The notes under the pieces are model-generated. The model ran no database searches. It was not told the DNA's origin and saw only the letters and a program-made list of their open reading frames with translations. Positions 24,425 through 37,999 of a DNA stretch of 64,000 bases are shown here, in pieces. Numbering within the stretch: the first letter of the stretch is position 1; each line of letters begins with the position of its first letter. The DNA lies in NCBI RefSeq assembly GCF_964340395.1, contig NC_135559.1, positions 21,300,621 through 21,364,620 of the forward strand, written 5' to 3'. This DNA is from Glandiceps talaboti (lineage: Eukaryota; Hemichordata; Enteropneusta; Spengelidae). Both the position numbers and the translations under genes were made by a program.

Positions 24425-25215
<791 letters not shown>

Positions 25216-25469
25216 TAAATTAAAACGCCCCTAATCTTATAACTTCCAAGAGGTTAGTTACATTAAAACATTGCTTTATTTGCTTGTCCCCTTGTGCTAG
25301 TGGTGAACTTAGTTAGTAAACAGCGCCAGCTCCTGTGGTTAGCAAAACCACCCTGTGAGTCACAGAGATTACATATTTTATTTGTGTAGATTTGGTGCAA
25401 CTGCATACGGTCTAAAATGTATTTATGTGTCTTCAGTTCATTCAGCCATAGAATATGCATGTATTGTAT

Positions 25470-26060
25470 GGCAAGGAAGTTTAACTGAAACACAAAGATC
25501 ATAGACTATAAGATACGTGTTGTTCCTCCCTCACCGATATGTGAGGGCGCCCCGTCACCACGTACCGTACACTGAGACTACAGATCACACATAGAAAGTG
25601 TTCACAAGAGAGCTTTTGGAGTTATTCAGCACGTAAAGTTAGAGAATTACAATTACGGATGGGATTTTATTTTACTATTCATAAGTACGTATACCCAACA
25701 ATAAATATAACTTTAGGAACTAAAGAACTGAGTGAAAATTACTCGGTTCAGTTGTTTTCTGTGTGAGTATGTAACAAAAGAACGAATACATTAGTTTTGT
25801 CACTTTTGTTAGTAAAAAAAATTCAAATTGTTATATGCTCTTTTCAGTGTCAGTGGTGTTTTATGGTAAGGAAGTTTAACTAAAAAACAAATCATAGACT
25901 GTACCAAGGATACACAGTGTCGTTCCGCCCTCACCGATGTGTGAGGGTGCCCCATCACCGCGTACCGTACACTGAGACTATAGATCACAGATAGAAAGTG
26001 TTCAAAGAGAGCTTTTAGAATTATTCAGCACGTAAAGTTAGAGCATTATAATTACGGATG
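25470..26060 (+). repeat. Tandemly duplicated dispersed repeat with CCCTCAC hairpin
   Basis: Two direct copies (about 25470-25670 and 25862-26060) share GGAAGTTTAACT, CATAGACT, TCACCGATRTGTGAGGG, GCGTACCGTACACTGAGACTA, AGATAGAAAGTGTTCA, TTATTCAGCACGTAAAGTTA and ATTACGGATG. CCCTCAC and GTGAGGG flank CGATAT, giving a perfect 7-bp stem. A third, shorter relative is at 17118-17215. Confidence 0.8.
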
Positions 26061-26738
26061 ATTAGTTGATACAGTACTGTCCAAGACAAGATACCGCCAA
26101 GAGGTTGTTTCGTTTATCGTCATTTCGCAGTGTCGCGGAAGAAATACACAACTCTGGTTTGCCAGAATACAATGTGTCTATTACATGACAAAGTTTATAG
26201 AAAAAAATGTAATTTCTCGATGAACAACGTATAGACAGAAAGTAATATGTTCTTGTGGCATGTTGAGGGCGCTCTTGTAGAGAGCTGTAAAGTAAAGTTG
26301 GATTTAGTACAGTCTAAGCTCTGTCACCAAGGAACGACCATCGACTTTTGTTTATTGATGCTTTGTGTGTGTGTGCATTTTAGGCAAGTCTCCTTTTTTC
26401 AGTTACGTTTGAGGTACAGAGCAACACATCATGCAGATGTTTTATGGGTGTTTACTTAGTCAGGTTTAAACCGTTAAAAGTAGGGCCTACGCTTTCCCAC
26501 AGCTATATTTTCCCCTAGGAAGGTTTTTTTTATCTATGTTTTTTAGTGCGAGGTCAAGCAGGGCTGACTTTGTCTCTCAGTTGCAACAACAATTCATGTG
26601 TAATCACTTTTGCATTTGTACACCTCTCTATTTGTGAGGTATTAAAGCCTGGTGGCAGTGTAACCAAGCAATAAGTTATAAAGTGTCAGACATGAAATTG
26701 AAGGATACTCAGATGATGCTATCTTCCCGTAGAAGAAA
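26061..26738. other. No supportable feature
   Basis: Unique sequence. The plus-strand ORF at 26247-26459 has no recognisable domain or splice context. Confidence 0.4.
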
Positions 26739-26874
26739 TGTATGTATGTATGTATGTATGTATGTATGTATGTATGTATGTATGTATGTATGTACAGAGC
26801 GAGAGATACATACATACATACATACATACATGCATGCATACATACATACATACATACATACATACGCACGCACG

Positions 26875-26912
<38 letters not shown>

Positions 26913-26923
26913 TACATACATAC
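26739..26923 (+). repeat. Inverted compound microsatellite (ATGT)n-(CATA)n-(GCAC)n-(CA)n
   Basis: An ATGT tract is followed, after ACAGAGCGAGAGA, by CATA units and then GCAC and CA units, ending in CATA. ATGT and CATA are complementary, so the two halves can form a long hairpin. Confidence 0.95.
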
Positions 26924-26924
26924 A

Positions 26925-27316
26925 CAATCTTAGCTTTATTGTTCCATGATGCCTATGGTTGAATAAGGGTTTTGTCACTTCAACTGGTTAAGAGTAGGTC
27001 CCTTATATCACTCTACTGAACGGTAAAATAAATACTGGGGAATAGGCAACTGTTACTATAAGTGAGTAAACAAATAAACATATTTGTTTTGGTCAAATTT
27101 CCTAGTTTCCTATAGATATACAAGTAAGTCACTGGTAAACAAAATACACACTGGTAGTTTTAAAAATCAATTTTATTTTATATTATATTGCAATACATGG
27201 ATGTACAATTCAGGTTTGGAAGGTTGCAAAACTAAAATAGCACACCAACCCTTACAAATCAAACTGATTTATACCATACGGTGTAATGACATATGTTGTG
27301 GAAGTATATGGCGATA
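26925..27316. other. No supportable feature
   Basis: AT-rich intergenic sequence between a microsatellite and a small mobile element. No gene signal. Confidence 0.4.
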
Positions 27317-27449
27317 GGCTTTACGTAGTCTCGCTACCAGACTCCTATCGCCCCTTAGCTTTGTAAGGCTTCGCCGCTAGGGGCGCACTTCGAGCACCTT
27401 AAGATAAGGGACGACCATCACGAGTCTGGCAGCAAGACAAGGCTTTACG
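27317..27449 (+). mobile_element. 115-bp MITE with 9-bp target-site duplication
   Basis: The element body is 27326-27440. It begins TAGTCTCGCTACCAGACTC and ends GAGTCTGGCAGCAAGACAA, and the ends are 19-bp imperfect inverted repeats. It is flanked by direct copies of GGCTTTACG at 27317-27325 and 27441-27449. Inner CGCCCCTTAGC and GCTAGGGGCG form another stem. A likely relative of its left end is at 17609. It lies about 250 bp beyond the stop codon of sulfotransferase A. Confidence 0.82.
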
Positions 27450-27597
27450 CTATCTTGTACAGACATTTTAAAAATAACATTTGAAAGCTGCCTAGCACAA
27501 TTGTAAAAAGCAATTTCATGAATATATTATTATTTGAACTTACTTTGGTCAAAAGTTCATCAATAATCCTCCTCTACAGTTTAATTATTACAACATG

Positions 27598-27603
27598 TTT
27601 ATT
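27598..27603 (-). terminator. AATAAA polyadenylation signal for sulfotransferase A
   Basis: AATAAA on the minus strand lies about 100 bp beyond the stop codon at 27704, followed by T/G-rich sequence. Position and motif fit a cleavage and polyadenylation site. Confidence 0.5.
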
Positions 27604-27703
27604 TTGTGTGTGTCATTAACAGTCTAACAAAAACAGTCCAATCTAGATCTCTTCTCTCTCATGTCTGTCTCGTCATAGAAAATTGATTTTGGCAGAAATC
27701 GAA

Positions 27704-29179
27704 TCAATCAGTTAGTGATATCGAAACATCTTGTAGCATTTCTGGAGTTTTAACTTTCTTATATCTAAGCAACTCCATAAATTGTGGACAGTCACCTGTA
27801 TTTTCAATCACCTTTGCAAGGTCAAATGTTATCCGTGACCTCCAACTCTGCGCAGTAGCAGTCGAGTTTCTTTTTGTCAAGTATGCATACATACCGTGGT
27901 CTCCCTTTATATCCTCCTTAGTGTTCCTTTCCAGCCAGTTTCTGACATTCGTATGTAGACTTATACCAAGGAAATCATAGATTTTTTCAGCTATTGTCAT
28001 TGGTGAATTTGCCATGTCTTCATACCGTAGTGGAAAATATTTATTTTTTGGTAACCATTTACCCTTTGTTCCAAGTAGGATATTATGTAACATAGTAGTA
28101 CAATACACATTCAATCGATGCAGTAAATCCTCGTCTAAATGTTCGGTCTTCAAAACAAAATGGGTGTCACGTTTTGAAGCTTTTCGATATTTCCCTAGTT
28201 GAAGAGGCATAACAGACGCCATCATTGCTCTCGGGTCTCTCATCACGTTGATGATTCTCAGTTGAACTTGATGGTGACTCATAAGGTAGACAAGCAGATT
28301 TAGATCCTGGAGACGAATTGTCTTTATGCTTCGGTATTTATACCCATTGCACGAGTGACTGGCTGTTTTGGAATTCATTCTATGGCAGTATGTATCATGT
28401 GCACCACATTCTTGGCTACTGTCGTCCACCCATGCCCGTACAATATCTTTTTTCCCAACCGGTATCCGCGGGTTGTACAATTTGTTCAGGAAATCCATTG
28501 TCGTTGGCGTAGAAAAATTACATGTGTACATGTCTTCAAACATTTCAATTCCTTGAACAGGCAATAGTGGATCGTTATCGCCAAGTTGTAATGCCCGCAG
28601 CGGCTCAAATATATACAGAAAATCAGGATTTTGTTTGAATAGTTCACCAACAAAGGATGAACCCGTACGCATTGAAGCAACGACAAGAACATTTATCGGT
28701 TGTGAATTGTCTTTTTCGTCCACACTGTCCTTCATTTCATCCGGCAAAACAATACCATGTGAGGGATCGGACAGGTGGTTGGACTTACCATGGAGGGAGG
28801 ACTTACCAGCGTCTTTGAAGTCAACGTTGTCGTTTTCCAAATTCTGTAGAATCCTGTTTAAGACTTCGTAGTTATGCCCATATTGTTTTTTTAGAATGTT
28901 TTTCATGATTTCGATTTGACAAACAGTGGTGGTTGTATTACATGATAGTGAAGGGATTGTCCGTAGTGACGTCTGCCAATTCGTAACACTTTTGTCTAAC
29001 TCCGTGTCAATATGGCGGACGTTTTGCAGGTTTTTGCCGTTGGTGATGTCGCTGGTTGAACCATCTCTCGTACTCCTACCGGTACCGTGGGTATACACAG
29101 TATGTAGCCATACATACGTAATAACGATGTTAAACAGGGTCAATATGGATACACTAAGAACGAATTGTCGACAACGCAT
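27704..29179 (-). CDS. Carbohydrate (Gal/GalNAc/GlcNAc 6-O) sulfotransferase, paralogue A
   Basis: A single-exon ORF of 491 codons. I start it at ATG 29179 because the codon opening the longer frame (29239) is GTG, and because paralogue B starts with the equivalent MRxRxF. Residues 6-24 are hydrophobic after basic residues, so it is a type II Golgi membrane protein with a luminal stem (about 30-160). The PAPS-binding 5'-phosphosulfate loop is RTGSSFVGELF from R171. The 3'-phosphate motif is RDPRAMMAS from R314. YFPLRYEDMA and the conserved C-terminal W...ITF.LA..IENTGDC region follow. The family transfers sulfate from PAPS to sugar hydroxyls of glycans such as keratan or chondroitin. The acceptor specificity cannot be told from sequence alone. 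Cysteines and NxT/S sites in the stem and catalytic domain fit luminal exposure. The ORF is intact, with no frameshift. Confidence 0.93.
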   Translation of the reverse strand: MRCRQFVLSVSILTLFNIVITYVWLHTVYTHGTGRSTRDGSTSDITNGKNLQNVRHIDTELDKSVTNWQTSLRTIPSLSCNTTTTVCQIEIMKNILKKQYGHNYEVLNRILQNLENDNVDFKDAGKSSLHGKSNHLSDPSHGIVLPDEMKDSVDEKDNSQPINVLVVASMRTGSSFVGELFKQNPDFLYIFEPLRALQLGDNDPLLPVQGIEMFEDMYTCNFSTPTTMDFLNKLYNPRIPVGKKDIVRAWVDDSSQECGAHDTYCHRMNSKTASHSCNGYKYRSIKTIRLQDLNLLVYLMSHHQVQLRIINVMRDPRAMMASVMPLQLGKYRKASKRDTHFVLKTEHLDEDLLHRLNVYCTTMLHNILLGTKGKWLPKNKYFPLRYEDMANSPMTIAEKIYDFLGISLHTNVRNWLERNTKEDIKGDHGMYAYLTKRNSTATAQSWRSRITFDLAKVIENTGDCPQFMELLRYKKVKTPEMLQDVSISLTD

Positions 29180-29809
29180 TCTGTCTCCAGTATTCCGTAG
29201 TGAACGCTTGTATGGGTTTTTCTCCAAACTTGAATACACGCGATGCCTGCATAGATCATGTCATTGACCCATCAATGGAATTCCAAAGGGTCACGGGGAC
29301 AGCTTTCTTATCACGTATATTCGGACCAAAAATATACCTCGTTAATCTCGTTATAAAGGAGAGAGATAAACCTGCCACGTACAGTCACTCACCGATATGC
29401 GGAGATCGCCCACTTCTATACGTACGGAATGATTATGTAACTACAATTGTGTATACTATTAGGTGCTGAGGGTTGGACCATTTGATATCAGGTGGGGGAA
29501 GGCTCTTAAGAACCATTCCGTAAACTAAATACACGTAAACATGATAAACATTGATGAATCTGTTCCAGTAAAACACTACCATCCAGTTAAAAATAGAACC
29601 GAGAGAAATGTGTACTTCATGTTGACAGACGTATATGATCAACCTTGCCATAAACGGTCGTCAAACTATACTTTGACAATGCAATGCTATGCGTATAGCT
29701 GAAAGTATGAAAGTAAATATACAAGAAATAATGATGTTGAGTATTTATAGGTATTGATATTATTTATTGTCATTTACCTGTCAATCACCAACTCCGAATT
29801 CATTTCACA
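29180..29809. other. 5' flank of sulfotransferase A and intergenic sequence
   Basis: A TTTATAA-like stretch on the minus strand (29352-29358) lies about 175 bp upstream of the ATG and could be a weak TATA element. CTATGCAG near 29250 on the minus strand could be an acceptor for a 5'-UTR exon. Neither is proven. The rest has no signal. Confidence 0.3.
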
Positions 29810-29853
29810 TGTATGTATGTATGTATGTATGTATGTATGTATGTATGTATGTA

Positions 29854-29889
<36 letters not shown>

Positions 29890-29933
29890 AATGTATGTGT
29901 GTGTGTGTATGTATGTATGTATGTATGTATGTA

Positions 29934-29966
<33 letters not shown>

Positions 29967-30045
29967 ATGTATGTATGTATTTATTTATTCATTCATTCAT
30001 TCATTCATTCATTCATTCATTCATTCATTCATTCATTCATTCATT
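29810..30045 (+). repeat. Compound (ATGT)n/(GT)n/(CATT)n microsatellite
   Basis: ATGT blocks alternate twice with GT blocks and then change to a pure (CATT)n run from about 29988 to 30044. The ORFs over it are repeat artefacts. Confidence 0.96.
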
Positions 30046-31429
30046 TTTTTGGATTCAGATCCATGGCAAATTTCAACTTCCCTTTAACAAAGTTAGTTCT
30101 TGAATATGTTACCATTCTGTTGAAAACGTCTATAAATACTCCGAGCCGCTCGAACGATAAACAGTCGGTACAAAACGCAGGCACAGACCAGGTCTGGTCT
30201 GGTCTGATATTGACTGAATATATATATTTTTTATTCACATTCAAATCCAAAGATATCAATCCGTCATTATATTTCGTACAGATGTTTTATTAGTTGTCAG
30301 TTTACTTTTTCTCAGCAATTCGCCATTAGTTACCTTTGTTTTCAAAATCAACACATAATTAGTGTCTTCTGTTTTAGCAATTACATATATTTCATACTAA
30401 TTCTTGTACGTACTGGGTGCATTCAAGAGTAAAAATATTTTGCTAACTGCAGGCATTATTAGAATGTTGCACATGAAAAACAAAAAAAGATGACAGACTC
30501 TCATACGGGAAAGTAGTTGCATTTCGTACAGTTTCAGTATTTATTGATAACACAGGATGATTTGCACAACTAAAATATACCATTGGAATATGTCTGGGAC
30601 AAGTATGTATGAATTTGGCTTGGCTGAATTAAATGAAGTGACAATTGCTCATCCAGGATCAAAACCTCTTGGGATATTAGTCCAAGTGCGTCATTCCCAA
30701 AGAGAAATAACGATCTAGCAGGTGACACAGTTTCACGACTGGAAATCTGTTACCCTAATTCAGTGGATAAACCTTTGGAAGTTTGAAAAAATTGATTAAA
30801 ACATCGTGAAAATTAATGCCCTCCGTATGTCCTAATTTTTTGTAGTGTTGTCATGCTTACGTAAACGCGTTCCAGATGAAAAGGTCAAAGGTTATTCTGT
30901 GAGCGATATAACGTGCACAGTTAAATAGTCGTTAGAATCTAACAAGTAAAACACTGTGTGTAATAATATTTCAAAGTTTGCCTTATATTAAATCTGTTTT
31001 ATATGAATGTTCACGCTTTAGTATATATTGATATATATGTATATATGTAGTCTTGGTTAACTTTGAGGGCGTCACGTGACCCCCAGCAGGGCTGGAGCCC
31101 TCAATGGAGATTGACATATACATTATATCAAAAGTCAATGAAAGTTGACGCAAAAATTCAGGTCAGGTGATGAGTACATTGTATGCTTTGTAGTTATGGA
31201 TATTTATCATTGGGTGTGCGTATCTACCATTTATACTCACATCTTTTGTATTGTATTGATTTCTACTTATTTACTACACACACTATGACACATCTATGAT
31301 ACGCATGCTCCATGTGAGCGATAATTAAAATCGGTAATTAATGGCTGTCAAGAGAGATATCGTTAACAATTGAGCAGTTCGGAGTATTTATCATAGGCGT
31401 TTTCAACAGAATTTAAACATATTCAACAT
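30046..31429. other. No supportable gene
   Basis: AT-rich sequence. A short GAGGGC...GCCCTC hairpin occurs near 31064-31115. No splice-flanked ORF stands out. Confidence 0.45.
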
Positions 31430-31933
31430 TGATAAAAGACAAGGTGAAATGTGCCACGAAAACCAATATATATTGGAAATAAAACAGATGACGGATCTTT
31501 AGATCCGAATGTGAATGTGAATCCAACAAAATATTCAGTCTTCGCATTTTGTACACTAATTATGATCTGTTCAGAATGACTTCTCCTATGGTTGATAACC
31601 CTAGCTGTACATTTTGCCAAAGGGGATTAGAAACAAGAGATCACCTCTTTTTTTTTACCAAGGTGAATTTTCCCGTCTATTTTGGACTTCCTTCCAAAAT
31701 GTATTTAGAAAGGTCCTGAGATTTTTTCTCGTCAACAAGTAATTCTAGGTTGTACAAAATTTTCAAGAATAGCCATTTTTTTTTACTACTCCTTGGAAAG
31801 CATTTCTTACAATTGCAAGCCACAGAATATTAAACGTTTTTGCTGTAAATGTGAAATATGCTCAAACTGTCGAAAAACACTAGCCAGTAAAACTGACAAG
31901 ATTGAAGTGCATCTCCACTTTTTTGTCCTGTCC

Positions 31934-32017
<84 letters not shown>

Positions 32018-32065
32018 TTGTGGTTTGTATACTTCATTTTTGACAAAATTTGAATAAAAAATTGT
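31430..32065 (+). mobile_element. Decayed 3' end of a non-LTR retrotransposon
   Basis: Conceptual translation in shifting frames gives the C-terminal end of a LINE reverse-transcriptase ORF. It includes FSLRILYTNYDLFRM, the zinc-knuckle-like CTFCQRGLETRDHLFF (about 31604-31655), then, after a frameshift in a poly-T run, a FSRLFWTSFQ segment, and a distal segment with KTLASKTDKIEVH. The order matches the typical tail of such proteins. Stops and frameshifts show it is dead, and the 5' part is missing. A GT microsatellite lies within its 3' end, followed by AATAAAAAATTG. The clade is not assignable by eye. Confidence 0.62.
31937..32017 (+). repeat. (GT)n microsatellite
   Basis: About 40 GT units with a single AT interruption, located in the 3' end of the retrotransposon remnant. 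Confidence 0.96.
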
Positions 32066-33164
<1,099 letters not shown>

Positions 33165-33174
33165 TTGATTAAGA

Positions 33175-33868
33175 CACTATGTAAACAAGACTACGAAATT
33201 ATAAATACTGTAACCGTGTTATGTAGAAGTAAAAATCAAACAGAACAATGTGTAAACTAAAATACAAAGTTTCGATAACGTTGACGTCAGGACAGTGACC
33301 GATGATCATTTTCCTTGGAAATCTTTTAGCATATTGAACATTGCAGAGGGGGGGGGGGGGGCAACGTTTAGAAAATACTAATTTAATGCACATAATGATA
33401 ATACACTGTAGATCAACGGGGCCCTGTTCATGCTGTTTGAATGAAATTGAAATAGGATGGGGATGACCCTTTATTGAGATATCATCTACCAGACAATATG
33501 AGGGCATATGGTTTTGAAAATACCAGACAATTGATGAAACACACCCACTATTCTCTGTCCTTGAATTAAGGTTTAGTACTCCCTAGATAAATAGATTTGT
33601 TGGACTCATCAGTGAACAAGTCATATGTAAATTGTAAATGGTTTATACTTACTGAACTGATTTCAGAACGTCGGTAGTTATATATGAAAAGGTATAGGGT
33701 AAAAGGGTAATACATTTATTGTATACATAGTCTAGACACTGAGTGTACGTATATATCGCCACTGTCTATATATGGTTTACAGCGCTCGTTGCATCGACAT
33801 ACGTCGACGTCGATCGAAGAACTTGTATGCTGAGTTCATGTGCACGTGTCTGTCAATACTGAGAAGTC
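33175..33868 (+). repeat. Inverted duplication, left arm
   Basis: The reverse complement is at 50661-51320. Shared landmarks include AACGTTATCGAAACTTTGTA, GGGTCATCCCCA, ATGCCCTCATATTGTCTGGT, CAATTGTCTGGT, AATAGTGGGTGTGTTTCATC, TTTATCTAGGGAGTACTAAA, TTACCCTTTTACCCTATACC, GACAGTGGCGATATATACGT and GTTCTTCGATCGACGTCGAT. The arms are roughly 85-90% alike by eye. A G-tract of about 16 near 33345 occurs only in this arm. The arm ends at GAGAAGTC. Confidence 0.92.
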
Positions 33869-34369
33869 TATGTCTATGGTTTGATATTTTATGCCTCTAA
33901 ATGGCCTCCTACACTGTCTTATTTTCATTTTTTCACCTTTGGAGTTGTCTCTCCAATCAGTAGCAATCAAGGTGATAATTGTCTTTCTCCCAAAACATGA
34001 TGGATGGTGTCTGGCGAAGTACCTCCCTGTATATGTTAGAGCTAATTAGAGACAACTCCGTATGCGTGTGAAATCCACATCCTGTGGAAAGTAATCTCAT
34101 TCAGAGTATTATTGTTGTTGGCTACCACTGTTATTTTAATGTATCATATTGCATATTGTACCACATAATTTTATATCTTCAGGTGACAGAAGGAGTGGCT
34201 AAAATAATGCTTTCATTTGGCGGGGCTTAACATTTTTTGAGAAGAGAGGGTGAGAGGAGCTACAACATTATTTAACCGTGAATTGTGTACATTTCCGAAC
34301 TGTAGCTATGCAGACAAATTGCATGAGATAGTATCGAGATGACTGAATAAGGGACCGGTCAGTTTCTTC
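33869..34369. other. No supportable feature
   Basis: Unique sequence. Two copies of GAGACAACTCC-like sequence in opposite orientation (near 33943 and 34051) could form a hairpin of about 110 bp. Confidence 0.35.
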
Positions 34370-36255
34370 AGCCTGGGGGGGGGATTCTTAAATTGGGCCG
34401 ACAAAAAGTCACTGACCCCCCCCCCTATCTGTAAAACCAAAAACAGGCTGACCCCCCTATCACTTAATTCTAAAACTTGATGACCCCCCCCCCTCCCTTA
34501 GTGTGGACTGCTTGACTGTCTTGCATCTACTTTATAAGATCCCGGGTTAGCACTATCATAATTATAATTATTGACTACACAGGGTAAATATATTCCAAAA
34601 GGAGTTATCTTGACAGTGAAAGGTATAGGAAAGCTTGGGCAGGGAATATGTATATCTCTTATGGGGGGGGGGGGTCCTAGGGATCTCCCCCTAGAAGTCC
34701 AGGAGGTTTTTTGTTTTTTACTCTGAAAAGTCAATTTTGAGACTATTCAGGCCCTTTCAGACAATAATTTCCAGGCTTTACAAGACAGCAACAACATGTA
34801 AAAGAAAAATATTTTTGAAATATTAAGTTTGATAGCATCTTGACAGTAAGAGGTAGGGGGAAGAATTTTAGACTGGGATGTGTACACCTCATGTAGTGGG
34901 GGTCCTAGGGGGTCTCCCCCTAGAAGTCCTGGAGGTTTTTGTACTCTGAAAAGTCAATTTTGAGACTATTCAGACCCTTTCAGACAATAATTTCCAAGCT
35001 TTACAAGACAGCATCAACATGTAAAAAACAACTACACAGGGTTGAAATGCTTTTGAAATATACTTTGACAGCATCTTGACAGTAAGAGGGGAAGAACTTG
35101 AGACTGGGATATGTCCACCTCATGTGGGGGTCCAAGGGGTCTCCCTCCAGAAGCCCTGGAGGATTTGTACTCTTAAAGCTAATTTTTAGGCTATTCAGAC
35201 CCTTTCAAGCAATAACTCAATCCATGCTTTACAGGACAGCATCATCAAGTATCATAAACTATTCTTTATAACTTACATAGGGTTGAAATATGTTCCTAAA
35301 CAGTTAAATGGCATCATTATATACATGTAGTAAAGGTCAGCACATCTACTGGTAGTATCATTGGAAGGGGAGATTTGGAGTTTAAGGCAATTTTAGACTA
35401 CCTTGGCAAACATTTCACATCTTTAAAAGACAATATCATCTCAAATTAGAATTGGGTGAAAATATTTAAGAAAAGTCTAATACCATTATGACAATGAAAA
35501 GGTTGTTGGTGCATCTGATTGTTCGTTGAATGCATGAGTGACCTCTAGGGGTGAGGGAGTCCTTGGGGTTTTACCCCTGGCAGATCTGCAGTTTTTGGCT
35601 TCTATTAAGGCAATGTTTAGTTTATTCATAGCCTTTGAGGTAATATTGCCAAGCTTCGAATAGCTAACGTAAATGTACGTTTTAAATGAGTTTCCCATGT
35701 CACATAAAAATGGCCCCGTAACATTGGTATAGTGGCATGTATAGTAAAGTCACCGGTATGTTAGAGAACTTTAGGTGGTCATACCTTGTGTATAATAGAA
35801 ACTGGAATCTGATGAGATGTGGTGATTTGTAGTGTCAATAACATGTAGTGTCCAAAATAGAAAGTGTATTAATCCCTTCTGACAAGTTCATAGTGACTAG
35901 TAGGGAACATTTTAGATTAACTTCTTTTATAAACTATCTATGAAGATTACCATTACAAAACCTTCAAGTTCACTTTTGCCCCAAAGTGCAATATAAGTGA
36001 AGCACTGATTGTGAAACAGCCAAGCATTTACATGACATGTTCTGTAACTAGTGTGGTAGCTAGGTAATACATGTATATGTATATTTATAGTTATGCTTGA
36101 ACTAATAAGTAACATTAAAGAATTCATGTAAGAAACGGAGAAGAACAAATATTGACATGTACCACATTTCAGACAAGGCTATATGCCATTGTAGAAAAAG
36201 GATTGTTATCTTCCATCACAATCCAAAACACAATGACCCCCCCCCCCCCTATGAA
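34370..36255 (+). repeat. Dispersed repeat family R1, copy 2, with internal tandem amplification
   Basis: Collinear with 18056-19290, but the block from AAGTCC(T)GGAGG through GTGGGGGTCC(TA)GGGG is present three times in tandem (starting near 34694, 34924 and 35150; unit about 230 bp) instead of about once. Poly-G/poly-C tracts mark unit ends (34376, 34417, 34483, 34664, 36237). No ORF is preserved between copies. Confidence 0.78.
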
Positions 36256-37861
36256 TACAAAGCCAGCATGTAGTGAGGAAAAAAATAGCTCTTTTATTGG
36301 CACAATAATGTATTTTAGGGCCATGCATAACAAATTTTTTTCCCATTTTTCAATTTGACATTTTTAGAAATGTTTGTATTGGGGTACAAAACAGGTTTCA
36401 TTATAAAAGACCTCCTCTCACCCCACCCCTCACTAAAAGAATTTAGTTTTTACCCTACATTAAACTATTGATCTCAACCATGTTGAAATGATTCAGTCAA
36501 TCTAATGGCGAGTTCAATATAAAACAGTGCTTATAATAAAGAATTTTGATAGCGTTATTTATCCCACAGCTGTTCACACACGCGTACAGCTGAGATGATT
36601 TATTGGCGGCTTTGAGTATTGTGTTATAACATTTACATAGTATTATTTGTTGTGTTTCAAATCAAGTATCAGATCAATGTTCCAAGCACAAGTTGGCTAC
36701 TCAGTTTTGCTATGTTATGTTATGTTTTTGTTTTGTTATGCATGCTACTTAATGCTAAAGCATGTCTGCATAGTTTAATGTCAATACATCACTTTTTTAT
36801 TTTCAAGGTCAATAACTTGTTTTGTATATGGGGATACGATTCAAGAATCTACACCAATATTATCAGAGAAGTAATGGTATATAGTGATACTTCTAAGACT
36901 GTATTAAAAAAGAGTACAAACGTAGGTCAAATGGTTTTCTAAGAGGAAAATGTTCGCACCATTTTCAAAAACGAAGGTTAAAGGTTAGATAGCTAAGTAT
37001 ACCCTATTGTAATCAACGAATTTTCATTACGTTCATGCAAAGATCCGAATCTTTCCAGAGCATTTCAAAGTTTATTTCTGTTCAAATGCCAAAGAGGGCG
37101 CTAGTCAACTATCCGTTACAGACTACGGACTGACCCTAAACTTCTAATACTATGCTATATTATTGCAGTTTAGGTAACAGCAATTCAATTAAATCCACCT
37201 TATCGACTTTGCTGATTTTTACAAACGAAATATTTTTTTCCAGTCTGAGTACTACATGTACAGTGTACAGCTAGGAGATTGTAGTCTCATCCCCAAGACG
37301 GATTTATTACCATGGAGTTACAAAAATGAAAATTAACAACATTTTTAAGATGATGATTATCAACATCGTAAATGCATATGAAATGTGTTAATGCAGACAT
37401 CAAATAATAAAAATACCATGACAATCAATACATTTATTATCTAACATAGATGAATAAATTATCAGAATGATTGACGTGTGTGGTTACCATGATTACAATA
37501 CAATATAAATATAATACATTTAACTACATGTTTTTAATTAAATATAAGATAAAATACTTCTAACGCCAGTTCAATAAGGTTTGGACAAATATTCGAATAA
37601 TGATGAAAATGGAATGCATTCTTAATATTTCAATATCTTACAAGTACAACATATATGACCTCCCTACATTCTTTACATAATTATATAATAATACAACTGT
37701 CGACATAAAACTGTGGATGAATTGAACCTGTTACAAACAGGGAAAGTAAACAAATGAATTGGATTAATAACACTTGGCTCAGCATGTTGGAACGGCAGAG
37801 ACTTGTATTACACACCGTGGTTTGATACGGTATGTACATGCAATACCAGGGGAAATAGAAA
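36256..37861. other. No supportable gene
   Basis: AT-rich intergenic sequence. The 107-codon plus-strand ORF at 36619-36942 is hydrophobic but has no recognisable domain, splice context or codon bias, so I treat it as chance. Confidence 0.45.
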
Positions 37862-37867
37862 TTTATT
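37862..37867 (-). terminator. AATAAA polyadenylation signal for TMEM256
   Basis: AATAAA on the minus strand lies about 130 bp beyond the TGA at 38000, an appropriate position for a short 3' UTR. Confidence 0.45.
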
Positions 37868-37999
37868 TGAATATGTAAAGTGGCCATAAAACAGTTCTTA
37901 TCAAATGATGGAATGTAATATCAGTCTCTGTACTTCCAACATGATGTGCCAAGTGCCAATTCATTTGTTTGCTTTCCATAACCTCCTACATCTCCATTA

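Noticed and set aside
29180-29239. Extending sulfotransferase A to the start of its open frame
   Set aside because: The upstream codon is GTG and the first ATG (29179) aligns with the start of paralogue B.
33199-33507. A gene shared by the two arms of the inverted duplication (MPSYCLVDDISIKG...)
   Set aside because: Only the first 23 residues match, then the frames diverge through gaps and a G-tract. The match reflects DNA-level duplication.
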